Shown piece after piece: positions 1-5,281 of a stretch of DNA of 5,281 nt. This DNA comes from Planctomycetaceae bacterium (GTDB taxonomy: Bacteria > Planctomycetota > Planctomycetia > Pirellulales > Thermoguttaceae), in assembly GCA_031274385.1 (NCBI GenBank), contig JAISQH010000206.1, forward strand, positions 1 through 5,281. The letters run 5' to 3'. A program made the position numbers and the translations under genes. Under the pieces are notes generated by a model, which was not told where the DNA came from, searched no databases, and saw only the letters and a program-made list of their open reading frames with translations. The first letter of the stretch is position 1; each line of letters opens with the position of its first letter.

Positions 1-2706
1 ACAGATCAACGACCGGAACCGCTTCTTATTGTTCCGATTTCGTGGCTGCAACAAAAACTCGGTGTCGGTGACAAGATCAATACCGTTTTTTTTCTGACGC
101 AAACACCGGAACAAGTTTCGACGGAAAAACAACGAAAATTGCTTGAAAAATTATTGAAACCGTCACTTGATGATCTTGGAATCATTGTCGTTGAAAAAAA
201 GGAACGATATTATATCAAATCGTCCCGGATGCTTTTTACGAATCCGCAAGCCGAAGCGATTCAAAAAACGTTGCCTGACGCCAAACCGGGTTTGCTTTAT
301 CTCGCAATATCAATTCGTGCAACAAAAAATAGCCGCGAAACGCCGTATTCAACAATCTACGCAACCGATATTAACGATCACGAAATCGTCTTAAATCGTT
401 GGACTGCTGACGATCTAGGAGTTGAAATCGGTGACGAAATTGAGTTGACGTGGTTTGAACCGGACAACGTGAATGTTACAAAATCAAAGAATTTCAAACT
501 GACCGGTATTCTTCCCATGGACGATCTTGGAGCCGATCCCGATTTGGTTCCTGAAGTTCAAGGTTTTACGGACGAGGCGTCGATTGCCGATTGGGATCCG
601 CCGTTTCCGTTTGACGCGAAAAAAATACGAAAGAAAGACGAAGATTATTGGGACAAATACCGTGCTGCGCCGAAAGCGTTTGTGTCGTTGAAAACCGGTC
701 AGGAACTTTTCGGCAGCCGCTTCGGTAACACGACAACATTTTTAGCGGAAAGCGGAACGGAGAAAGCGGAGAATTGGGAACGAAAATTGGTTCCTTCTGT
801 TTTTGGACTAAATTTTATTCCGGTGAAGGAACAAGGTTTAATGGCGTCAAACGGAACAACACCGTTTTCTGTACTGTTTTTGTCTTTTAGTTTTTTCATT
901 ATTGCTTCCGCGTTAATGCTGGTGATGATGTTGTTTCGGTTGTCGGTTGAAAGAAGGGCAAAGCAAATCGGGATTCGTCTGGCGGTCGGCTGGACACCTT
1001 TTTTTGTTGCCAAAATATTGATTGCCGAAGGAATCGTTCTTGCTGTTTTCGGTTCGTTTTTCGGTACATTTTTCGGCATTGTTTACGCAAGGCTCATGGT
1101 CTATGGTTTGACAACATGGTGGCTCGACGCCGTAACAGTTCCGTTTTTGAATCTGTACATAAATCCACTCAGTCTTGTTATTGGTTTTGCCGGAGGTACG
1201 GTGCTTTCCGTTTTGACAACAACAATAACGTTGCGAAAAATTTGTTCGGTTCCGGTCAAAACGCTTCTTGGCGGAGTTATTCAAAAAACAGTAAATGTAA
1301 CACATTTTCGTACGCGAAGAGGATTTTTTTCTTCTCGTCCTTTTTTGTTAATATTGATCGTACTTATTGTACTTATTGAAATTCTTCTTCCGGTATTAAC
1401 CATGACCGGATTTTTTGTTCATTATTATAATCCTGTTTTACGTTCAGGAATTTTTTTCGGTTCGGGTGTTTTGGTACTTATTTTGGGATTGCTGCAAATC
1501 TATTCTTATCGCGGTGTTGGTCGGGAAGGTTCCTCAATTCATTCCCTTTTCGGTTTTGCCGCATCGAATGTTACGAGATATTCGGGACGCAGTACACTTT
1601 GTATCGGCTTGATTGCTTCGACCTGTTTTCTCATTTTATCAATCAGCGTGTTTCGAATGGATGGTTCGGAATTTTCGGAAAGGCAACAGATTGTTGAAAC
1701 ACAATTTCCTGTCTATGATGATTTGAATACGGTTGAAGGACGTGATAATCTCGCTACGCAAAAAGACGATTTGAAATTGTTTGAACAAAACCAAATTTTG
1801 GTTCAATCGTTACGAGTTCGGGACGGCGATAACGCCGGTTGCCTGAATCTTTATCAACCGCAAAATCCAAGAATACTAGGTGTTTCAGAAAACACACCGA
1901 TCAGTCAGCACTGGTCACGGTTGGAAGAACCGATTACGGTTGATGCGGATCACCTTCGCCGTGTTCCGGTCATTCTTGATACCAATACCGCAATGTATTC
2001 GTTACATCTTTACGGCGGGGTTGGCGATTTTTATGAAATGGACGACGGTCAGGGCGGGAAAATTCGTTGCGAAATTGCCGGACTTCTGACCAATTCCGTA
2101 TTTCAAGGCGATATTCTAATGAGCGAACAAAATTTGTTAACGCTTTTTCCCGATGTTGCCGGATACCGTTATTTCATTGTTGATACGAATATGCCTTTCG
2201 ACAAAATCGAATCTGATCTTGTTCCGGTTTTGTATCGGACGTTGGGTGATTACGGCGTTACAGTTGAATCCGCTGCTCACCGGCTGCAACGTTTTTTTGC
2301 CGTACAAAATACCTATCTGACAACATTCCAGAGTCTTGGCGGAGTTGGTTTGTTGCTTGGTTTATTTGGTCTTGCGGTGGTTCAAAGCCGAAACGTGTTC
2401 GAACGCAGGAAAGAACTTGCGTTACTCAACGCGGTTGGATTCCGAAAAAGCCGGATTGTTCTTTTTTTATTGTACGAAAGTTTTTTCATTCTTTTTTGCG
2501 GCGTATTTTTAGCCATACTTGCGTCATTCTTTTCGCTGTTACCGCAATTGATACTAACCCGCTGGGCAGCCAATCCGCAATCAATTATCGTTCAATTTGC
2601 GTGGCTTCTTGGCGGAATGGTACTGATCGGCGTATTATCGAACGTAATTGCGTCGCTGGCAGTGTTAAACATTCCCGTTGCGCGGGAACTCGCCGAAGAA
2701 CGATAA
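1..2706 (+). CDS. Large ABC transporter permease with two FtsX-like modules (5' partial)
   Basis: The frame is open from base 1 (TDQRPEPLLIVPISW...) and stays coding-like until the TAA at 2704-2706, giving 901 residues. The true start is upstream, so the in-frame TTG at 139 is not taken as the start. In window residue numbers, 1 to about 285 is soluble, the remainder of a first extracytoplasmic domain. Hydrophobic segments follow at about 289-312, 333-365 and 388-410, then 447-472, 482-500 and 532-550. A second soluble domain spans about 552-765, and final segments lie at about 779-796, 818-846 and 861-888. After the first membrane segment of each module comes the FtsX/MacB-type cytoplasmic motif: ERRAKQIGIRLAVGW and ERRKELALLNAVGF. 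Family knowledge: such permeases work with a separate ATPase to move lipoproteins, lipids or peptides, or to transmit mechanical force across the envelope. Nine segments are visible; a tenth at the missing N-terminus would complete the usual ten. Substrate and ATPase partner cannot be seen. Family is fairly sure, function is not. Confidence 0.88.
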   Translation, partial: TDQRPEPLLIVPISWLQQKLGVGDKINTVFFLTQTPEQVSTEKQRKLLEKLLKPSLDDLGIIVVEKKERYYIKSSRMLFTNPQAEAIQKTLPDAKPGLLYLAISIRATKNSRETPYSTIYATDINDHEIVLNRWTADDLGVEIGDEIELTWFEPDNVNVTKSKNFKLTGILPMDDLGADPDLVPEVQGFTDEASIADWDPPFPFDAKKIRKKDEDYWDKYRAAPKAFVSLKTGQELFGSRFGNTTTFLAESGTEKAENWERKLVPSVFGLNFIPVKEQGLMASNGTTPFSVLFLSFSFFIIASALMLVMMLFRLSVERRAKQIGIRLAVGWTPFFVAKILIAEGIVLAVFGSFFGTFFGIVYARLMVYGLTTWWLDAVTVPFLNLYINPLSLVIGFAGGTVLSVLTTTITLRKICSVPVKTLLGGVIQKTVNVTHFRTRRGFFSSRPFLLILIVLIVLIEILLPVLTMTGFFVHYYNPVLRSGIFFGSGVLVLILGLLQIYSYRGVGREGSSIHSLFGFAASNVTRYSGRSTLCIGLIASTCFLILSISVFRMDGSEFSERQQIVETQFPVYDDLNTVEGRDNLATQKDDLKLFEQNQILVQSLRVRDGDNAGCLNLYQPQNPRILGVSENTPISQHWSRLEEPITVDADHLRRVPVILDTNTAMYSLHLYGGVGDFYEMDDGQGGKIRCEIAGLLTNSVFQGDILMSEQNLLTLFPDVAGYRYFIVDTNMPFDKIESDLVPVLYRTLGDYGVTVESAAHRLQRFFAVQNTYLTTFQSLGGVGLLLGLFGLAVVQSRNVFERRKELALLNAVGFRKSRIVLFLLYESFFILFCGVFLAILASFFSLLPQLILTRWAANPQSIIVQFAWLLGGMVLIGVLSNVIASLAVLNIPVARELAEER

Positions 2707-2719
2707 GTAACTGTCTATT

Positions 2720-2826
2720 TTAAGGGAACTTCTAAAAACCCATTATTTTACTTAAAAATTGTTCGCAAGTTCCTTATTTTTCAATGCGAGATTTTTGAGG
2801 AGTGAGGTTTTTAGAAGTTCCCTTAA
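2720..2826. mobile_element. 107-bp MITE-like hairpin element with TTAA at both ends
   Basis: Bases 2720-2740 are the exact reverse complement of 2806-2826 (21 bp). Each arm starts with TTAA at its outer edge, followed by GGGAACTTCTAAAAACC. The interior continues the fold: 2751-2759 pairs with 2791-2799 (one G-U pair), and 2763-2767 (TCGCA) pairs with 2785-2789 (TGCGA). The whole element can therefore form one long imperfect hairpin. There is no ORF inside. Short length, inverted ends and a TTAA that could be a 4-bp target duplication fit a miniature inverted-repeat element mobilised by a transposase encoded elsewhere. TTAA agrees with the YTAR target type known for some IS5-related elements, but the parent family is not identified. 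It begins 14 nt after the permease stop codon, so its transcript may also act as a terminator or mRNA-stabilising hairpin. Confidence 0.6.
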
Positions 2827-2868
2827 TTTTGTTGATTCTACTTCCGGCAGTTACACAATTGATGTTTA

Positions 2869-2920
2869 GCCAATTGTTTTAGTCAATTGTTTTGGTCAAT
2901 TGTTTTTGTCAATTATTTTC
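2869..2920 (+). repeat. Left 13-bp tandem repeat array (4 units)
   Basis: Four consecutive 13-bp units follow the pattern GTCAATTGTTTTN: 2869-2881, 2882-2894, 2895-2907 and 2908-2920. They differ at the first two bases, at the last base and, in unit 4, by CAATTA for CAATTG. Most units carry the palindrome CAATTG. A degenerate relative (CAATTGATGTTTAG) precedes the array at about 2856-2869. Two of these units recur inverted at 3240-3265. No reading frame of interest runs through it. Confidence 0.8.
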
Positions 2921-2936
2921 ATTTTGGAACAAAAAC

Positions 2937-3179
2937 AACTCCGAAGGAGTTCAATTTGGATAACCCCGTGCAAGCTTGCGTAGCACGGGGTAAGTAAAAT
3001 CTCAAACTAACCGGAACTCCGTAGGAGTTCAATTTTGATGTCTGGGTTTACCGTGACACACCGCCACGCAATTAATCACTTTTTATTGAACTCTTTCAGA
3101 GTTCGTTTTGATTTTTCGTACTTTCCCCGTGCTGCGCTCCGCTTGCACGGGGTTATCCAAATTATACTCCTTCGGAGTT
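2937..3179. repeat. Inverted palindrome cluster A-B-A / A'-B'-A'
   Basis: Six small palindromes are ordered symmetrically about a centre near 3058. A-type boxes have 5-7 bp stems around a 3-nt loop: 2937-2951 (AACTCC GAA GGAGTT), 3014-3030, 3088-3104 and 3166-3178. B-type boxes have an 8-9 bp stem CCCCGTGC/GCACGGGG around 11-12 nt: 2964-2990 and 3125-3152. The outer A-B blocks are themselves inverted copies: 2953-2975 is the exact reverse complement of 3141-3163 (23 bp), and similarity extends over about 2937-2994 versus 3121-3179. The B loops differ (AAGCTTGCGTA against TGCGCTCCGCTT). The whole could fold as individual stem-loops or as one hairpin of about 240 nt. It resembles REP/BIME-type dispersed intergenic repeats in organisation; the family is not identified and other genomic copies cannot be tested here. 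Confidence 0.75.
3088..3117 (+). terminator. Possible rho-independent terminator (A-type box plus T-rich tail)
   Basis: GAACTCT at 3088-3094 pairs with AGAGTTC at 3098-3104 around a TTC loop, and the downstream GTTTTGATTTTT is T-rich. This has the shape of an intrinsic terminator for rightward transcription from the permease, but the stem is short and not GC-rich. It is part of the palindrome cluster, so the terminator role is inference. Confidence 0.3.
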
Positions 3180-3183
3180 TTTT
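3166..3183 (+). terminator. Possible rho-independent terminator (ACTCC-TTC-GGAGT plus T run)
   Basis: ACTCC (3166-3170) and GGAGT (3174-3178) form a five-pair stem with a TTC loop. The stem runs directly into an unbroken T tract reaching 3183. Geometry fits a weak intrinsic terminator on the + strand. It is the last A-type box of the palindrome cluster, so it could serve as a repeat only. Confidence 0.35.
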
Positions 3184-3223
3184 ACGGAGTTATTTTACGG
3201 AATTGTTTTACGGAATTGTTTTA
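3173..3223 (+). repeat. Right 13-bp tandem repeat array, graded from the palindrome
   Basis: Successive units are CGGAGTTTTTTA (3173-3184, 12 bp), CGGAGTTATTTTA (3185-3197), CGGAATTGTTTTA (3198-3210) and an identical CGGAATTGTTTTA (3211-3223). The first unit is the right arm of the final A-type palindrome plus its T run, so the array seems to grow out of that palindrome. The last units match the left array pattern (GTCAATTGTTTTA) except at two bases, sharing the 13-bp period and the AATTGTTTTA core. Confidence 0.72.
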
Positions 3224-3239
3224 GTTCATAGTTCAAAAC

Positions 3240-3272
3240 CAAAACAATTGACGAAAATAATTGACAAAAACA
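3240..3272 (-). repeat. Inverted copies of the left 13-bp repeat
   Basis: Read on the minus strand, 3253-3265 is GTCAATTATTTTC and 3240-3252 is GTCAATTGTTTTG, identical to left-array units 2908-2920 and 2882-2894. The longest exact inverted match is 20 bp, 2901-2920 against 3253-3272. This closes the mosaic with an outer inverted repeat around the palindrome cluster. The TTGACA inside it (3261-3266) belongs to the repeat and has no well-spaced -10 box. Confidence 0.72.
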
Positions 3273-3361
3273 TCAACTTTATAACTACCAGCAGTATAGA
3301 ACAAGTTGAAACCATAATAATCTTCTTTGCGTCTTTGCGCGCAAACTTTAAAAAACAAAAT

Positions 3362-3404
3362 AGACAGTTCCTGTCTGGACATTTCGACTGATTGCGAGTA
3401 TGAT
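3362..3404 (+). promoter_or_regulatory. Candidate sigma70-like promoter with overlapping dyad operator
   Basis: TGGACA (3376-3381) and TATGAT (3399-3404) are separated by 17 nt and each matches the -35/-10 consensus at five of six bases. Initiation would be expected near 3411, giving a leader of about 50 nt to the small ORF at 3462 and about 180 nt to the methyltransferase start at 3589. Directly upstream is a dyad, AGACAG-TTC-CTGTCT (3362-3376), whose last base is the first base of the -35 box. That is a typical position for a repressor or activator site. No regulator is encoded in the window, and no SAM or cobalamin riboswitch consensus was recognised in the leader. Confidence 0.5.
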
Positions 3405-3461
3405 AGAACAAGTTCAAGCGTTATCATTCGTTCGTTGTCGGCAAATAAAAGAGAACCGTTT

Positions 3462-3608
3462 ATGAACATTTTGATTATTGCTTTGGCTTCGTTTTTGGTG
3501 TATCTTAATTGTTTGTACGCTGTTTCATTTAATGGAAAAATTAACGTGTTCATTGACGAATTGAGAATGGACACAGAGGAAAATTGTTATGAATACGTCG
3601 ATTTCTAA
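3462..3608 (+). CDS. Possible 48-aa membrane-anchored or secreted small protein
   Basis: ATG at 3462 opens a 48-codon frame ending with TAA at 3606-3608. A weak AAGAG purine run (3449-3453) lies 8 nt before it. Residues 1-23 (MNILIIALASFLVYLNCLYA...) form a strongly hydrophobic stretch, like a signal peptide or single membrane helix. A polar acidic tail follows (about residues 24-48, with DELRMDTEENCYEY). The family is not recognised. It sits about 50 nt downstream of the candidate promoter and overlaps the methyltransferase start by 20 nt in another frame, so translation of the two could be coupled. The frame is open upstream to 3327, but that extension crosses the promoter and is not favoured. 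It could equally be a chance ORF in the leader of the methyltransferase. Confidence 0.3.
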   Translation: MNILIIALASFLVYLNCLYAVSFNGKINVFIDELRMDTEENCYEYVDF

Positions 3609-4470
3609 TTGGTTTCAATCCGGTACATTTCTTCTTGACGGCGGTTGGGGAACGCAACTGCAACTTCGCGGTTTGGAAACCGGAGCCCATCCTGATCTTT
3701 GGAATCTTTCCCAACCGGAAAAAGTTCGGGAGGTGGCGGAGGCTTATGTTACTGCGGGCAGCGATGTTATTTTGACGAATACTTTCGGCTCTACCCGATT
3801 TCCGTTGGCTCGGCACGGTTACGAAAATAAGGTTGAAGAAATCAATCGGGCTGGTGTCCGAATCTCGCTTGAAGCGGCAAAAGGGAATGCCAAAGTTTTT
3901 GCTTCCATTGGACCGAGCGGTGTTGTGTTGATGATGGGGAACGTTACAGCAGACGAGTTGTATGCGGCATTTCTCGAACAAGCCCAAGCAATTGCTCTTG
4001 AAAAACCGGACGGAATTGTTGTTGAAACGATGAGTGATCCGGCGGAAGCGGTGATTGCGGTCAAAGCCGCCAAGACAACTGGTTTGCCGGTGGCGGTGTG
4101 TATGGTGTTTGACTCAGGAAAAAACAAAGACCGGACAATGATGGGAACAACACCGGAACAAGCAGTGGAACAATTAACCGCCGCCGGAGCCGATATTGTC
4201 GGATCGAACTGCGGACAAGGAATTGACGGTTTCATTCCGATTTGCCGCCGAATGCGAGCCGTTACCCATTTACCCATCTGGATGAAAGCCAACGCCGGAT
4301 TGCCGGAAATCGTCGATGGCAAAACGGTGTACAGGCAAACACCGGAAAAATTTGCCGAATCGGCGTTGCAACTCGTTGAAGCCGGTGCCAACTTCATCGG
4401 CGGATGTTGCGGAACAACACCGGAATTTGTCGCCGCACTAAAAAAGAAAAATCTCTTCACCCATTCCTGA
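3589..4470 (+). CDS. Homocysteine S-methyltransferase domain protein (stand-alone)
   Basis: The product is 293 aa, the size of a single homocysteine-binding (beta/alpha)8 barrel. It is expected in the cytoplasm, transferring a methyl group to homocysteine to form methionine. Visible family motifs are DGGWGTQLQ (17-25), TNTFGSTR (63-70), GSNCGQG (205-211), NAGLP (235-239) and GGCCGTTPE (271-279). Cys208, Cys273 and Cys274 are the three zinc ligands that activate the homocysteine thiol; their 64-residue spacing matches my recollection of the MetH N-terminal module. The ATG at 3589 has AGAGGA at 3575-3580, 8 nt upstream, and the DGGWGTQ motif falls at the normal distance from the N-terminus. No folate, cobalamin-binding or reactivation domain follows, so the methyl donor is unknown: S-methylmethionine, betaine, or a corrinoid/folate partner encoded elsewhere. 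It may share a promoter with the small ORF upstream. Family confident, donor not. Confidence 0.92.
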   Translation: MNTSISNWFQSGTFLLDGGWGTQLQLRGLETGAHPDLWNLSQPEKVREVAEAYVTAGSDVILTNTFGSTRFPLARHGYENKVEEINRAGVRISLEAAKGNAKVFASIGPSGVVLMMGNVTADELYAAFLEQAQAIALEKPDGIVVETMSDPAEAVIAVKAAKTTGLPVAVCMVFDSGKNKDRTMMGTTPEQAVEQLTAAGADIVGSNCGQGIDGFIPICRRMRAVTHLPIWMKANAGLPEIVDGKTVYRQTPEKFAESALQLVEAGANFIGGCCGTTPEFVAALKKKNLFTHS

Positions 4471-4591
4471 GTCTTAAATTGTTTTGTTTATTGTTTAAAA
4501 CCGCCGATTAAAATCCGCTATTTTATTAATTTATTAATGGAACCCGGATTCAAAGAACTACCAAAAAAGATAACAATTACCGGAAAAAATC

Positions 4592-4637
4592 TTTCCATTT
4601 TCCGATATTTTGGTTATACTTCAAAATATTCAAAATA
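4592..4637 (+). promoter_or_regulatory. Candidate promoter and 9-bp tandem repeat ahead of the putative toxin-antitoxin pair
   Basis: TATACT (4615-4620, five of six consensus bases) lies 17 nt after TTTCCA (4592-4597, four of six). Overlapping the last base of the -10 box is a perfect direct repeat, TTCAAAATA twice (4620-4628 and 4629-4637), across the expected start site. A 7-bp inverted pair CGGAAAA (4581-4587) / TTTTCCG (4598-4604) surrounds the -35 region. These would be reasonable operator sites for autoregulation, as known for many toxin-antitoxin operons; binding is inference. Confidence 0.42.
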
Positions 4638-4675
4638 AATAATAGAGTCAACTATTGAACGGTTGGAGATTTCCG

Positions 4676-5020
4676 ATGACACCGATAACACAAAACGCCT
4701 TGCTCGCCCCGCTCGAAATTTGGGAAGTCACGCTGGATCATTCGACAATTAAGTTCCATCAGCCGCTGATTTTAACGCAGAATTGGATGTCGCACGATCC
4801 GGACGAACCGGGCGAAATAGAATATCTGGAAGTCGAAGAACCAAGCTTGGCAATTTCCGCTTTTGGTGAAAATCGAGAGGAATTGTTCGAGGTGATTCAT
4901 GGCGATATTCGGATTGCTTGGAAATATATTGTTCAAGCCGACCCGAAAAAACTTTCGCCGCAAAACAAGACAGTTCAAGACAATTATTTTGCCATCGCTG
5001 AGGAAATTACAGATGAGTAA
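4676..5020 (+). CDS. Small acidic protein, putative HicB-like antitoxin
   Basis: The ATG at 4676 is preceded by GGAG (4665-4668) at a 7-nt spacing and is preferred over the in-frame TTG at 4655, which lies before that ribosome binding site. The product is 114 aa and acidic. Its N-terminal half, with EIWEVTLDHSTIKF and LEVEEPSLAISAFG, looks like beta strands. A segment typical of HicB-like and related small antitoxins follows (AFGENREELFEVIHGDIRIAWKYIV), and the tail is charged (IAEEITDE). No helix-turn-helix or ribbon DNA-binding domain is obvious. The stop overlaps the next gene's start by 8 nt, implying translational coupling. The antitoxin role rests mainly on the fold-like pattern and on the toxin-like partner; sequence similarity is weak and the function could differ. 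Confidence 0.55.
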   Translation: MTPITQNALLAPLEIWEVTLDHSTIKFHQPLILTQNWMSHDPDEPGEIEYLEVEEPSLAISAFGENREELFEVIHGDIRIAWKYIVQADPKKLSPQNKTVQDNYFAIAEEITDE

Positions 5021-5281
5021 AGCTTATCTCGGACGTGAAGTTGATTCGGCTTTCCGCAAGAAAGGTTTTATTCGGAATGTAAGCGGTAACCATATTTGGT
5101 ACATTTTTCTAAATAAAACCGGTGCCGGATACATCACACAGACCAAAATGAGTCACGGAATGATGGGAAGTACGCTTAGTTCTGATTTAATAAGCAAAAT
5201 GGCTCGTCAATTACGTTTGACAAAACAACAATTTCTTGATTTGATTGATTGCCGTTTGAGCGAAAGCGGTTATCGTGAAAT
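5013..5281 (+). CDS. Putative HicA-like toxin (3' partial)
   Basis: ATG at 5013 lies inside the end of the preceding gene (ATGAGTAA overlap) and has GAGGA at 5000-5004, 8 nt upstream. The frame is open to the window edge, giving 89 residues before truncation. Residues 14-30 (FRKKGFIRNVSGNHIWY) resemble the HicA core, where a conserved His (here His27) follows Gly-rich turn residues and is needed for mRNA cleavage. Next come TKMSHG (44-49), and SDLISKMARQLRLTKQQFLDLIDCRLSESGY (57-87). The latter matches a recurrent tail pattern that I recall from small HicA-related proteins, with LTKxQFLDLIxC and a final EGY/EEY. In canonical hicAB the toxin comes first; here the order would be reversed, as is also known. 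The C-terminus is probably only a few residues away. HicA-like is likely; RNase activity is inferred. Confidence 0.6.
   Translation, partial: MSKAYLGREVDSAFRKKGFIRNVSGNHIWYIFLNKTGAGYITQTKMSHGMMGSTLSSDLISKMARQLRLTKQQFLDLIDCRLSESGYRE

Noticed and set aside
2869..3272. CRISPR array
   Set aside because: The repeats are 13 bp and directly contiguous, with no unique spacers of uniform length, and the palindromes are in mirror order rather than direct repetition.
3261..3300. Promoter starting from TTGACA at 3261
   Set aside because: The hexamer is part of the inverted 13-bp repeat. The following AT-rich hexamers are 13 or 28 nt away, outside usable spacing.
3334..3345. 12-bp perfect palindrome TTTGCGCGCAAA
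   Set aside because: It is a clear palindrome but isolated and short, with no partner sites or gene-proximal position to support a function; the surrounding CTTTGCGTCTTTGCG may simply be a simple repeat.
3035..3391. 118-codon + strand ORF across the repeat region
   Set aside because: It runs through palindromes, 13-bp repeats and the promoter region. Its composition follows the repeats, with no recognisable domain and no good ribosome binding site.
3233..3574. 113-codon minus strand ORF
   Set aside because: It overlaps the inverted 13-bp repeats, the candidate promoter and the small + strand ORF. It shows no family pattern and appears to be a chance reading of AT-rich spacer.
3405..3588. 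SAM or cobalamin riboswitch in the leader of the methyltransferase
   Set aside because: Expected from gene function, but none of the conserved core sequences of these riboswitches could be recognised.
3819..4460. 213-codon minus strand ORF
   Set aside because: It lies wholly antisense to the well-supported homocysteine methyltransferase and is a shadow of its codon pattern.
4471..4560. Terminator after the methyltransferase
   Set aside because: The stretch is AT-rich with T runs, but I found no stable GC-rich stem followed by a T tract.

Overview
The window shows a bacterial accessory-type region with moderately AT-rich DNA and every supported gene on the + strand. Codon style, a very long two-module FtsX-type permease and repeat-rich spacers are reminiscent of Planctomycetota. 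That placement rests on general impression only, with low confidence; no rRNA or marker gene is present to fix it.

Layout. (1) 1-2706 is the 3' part of a large ABC transporter permease with two FtsX-like membrane modules, whose 5' end lies outside the window. (2) 2707-3461 has no convincing gene but is highly structured. It holds a 107-bp hairpin element with 21-bp inverted ends bounded by TTAA (2720-2826). This is followed by a roughly 400-bp nested mosaic (2869-3272) of 13-bp tandem repeats flanking an inverted cluster of palindromes arranged A-B-A / A'-B'-A'. A good sigma70-like promoter with an overlapping dyad lies at 3362-3404. (3) 3462-3608 is a possible 48-codon membrane or secreted mini-protein that overlaps the next gene. 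(4) 3589-4470 is a stand-alone homocysteine S-methyltransferase domain protein with the complete Cys / Cys-Cys zinc site. (5) 4471-4675 is a spacer with a candidate promoter and a 9-bp tandem repeat just downstream of it. (6) 4676-5020 and 5013-5281+ are two small genes overlapping by 8 nt that look like a HicB-like / HicA-like toxin-antitoxin pair. The putative toxin is cut by the right edge.

How the parts relate. The permease, the methyltransferase and the putative toxin-antitoxin pair look like three separate transcription units rather than one pathway: long spacers separate them and two have their own candidate promoter. The most unusual content is the repeat mosaic between the permease and the methyltransferase. 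It looks like a dispersed, palindrome-based intergenic element that may also end permease transcription. No CRISPR array, tRNA, rRNA or recognisable riboswitch was seen.
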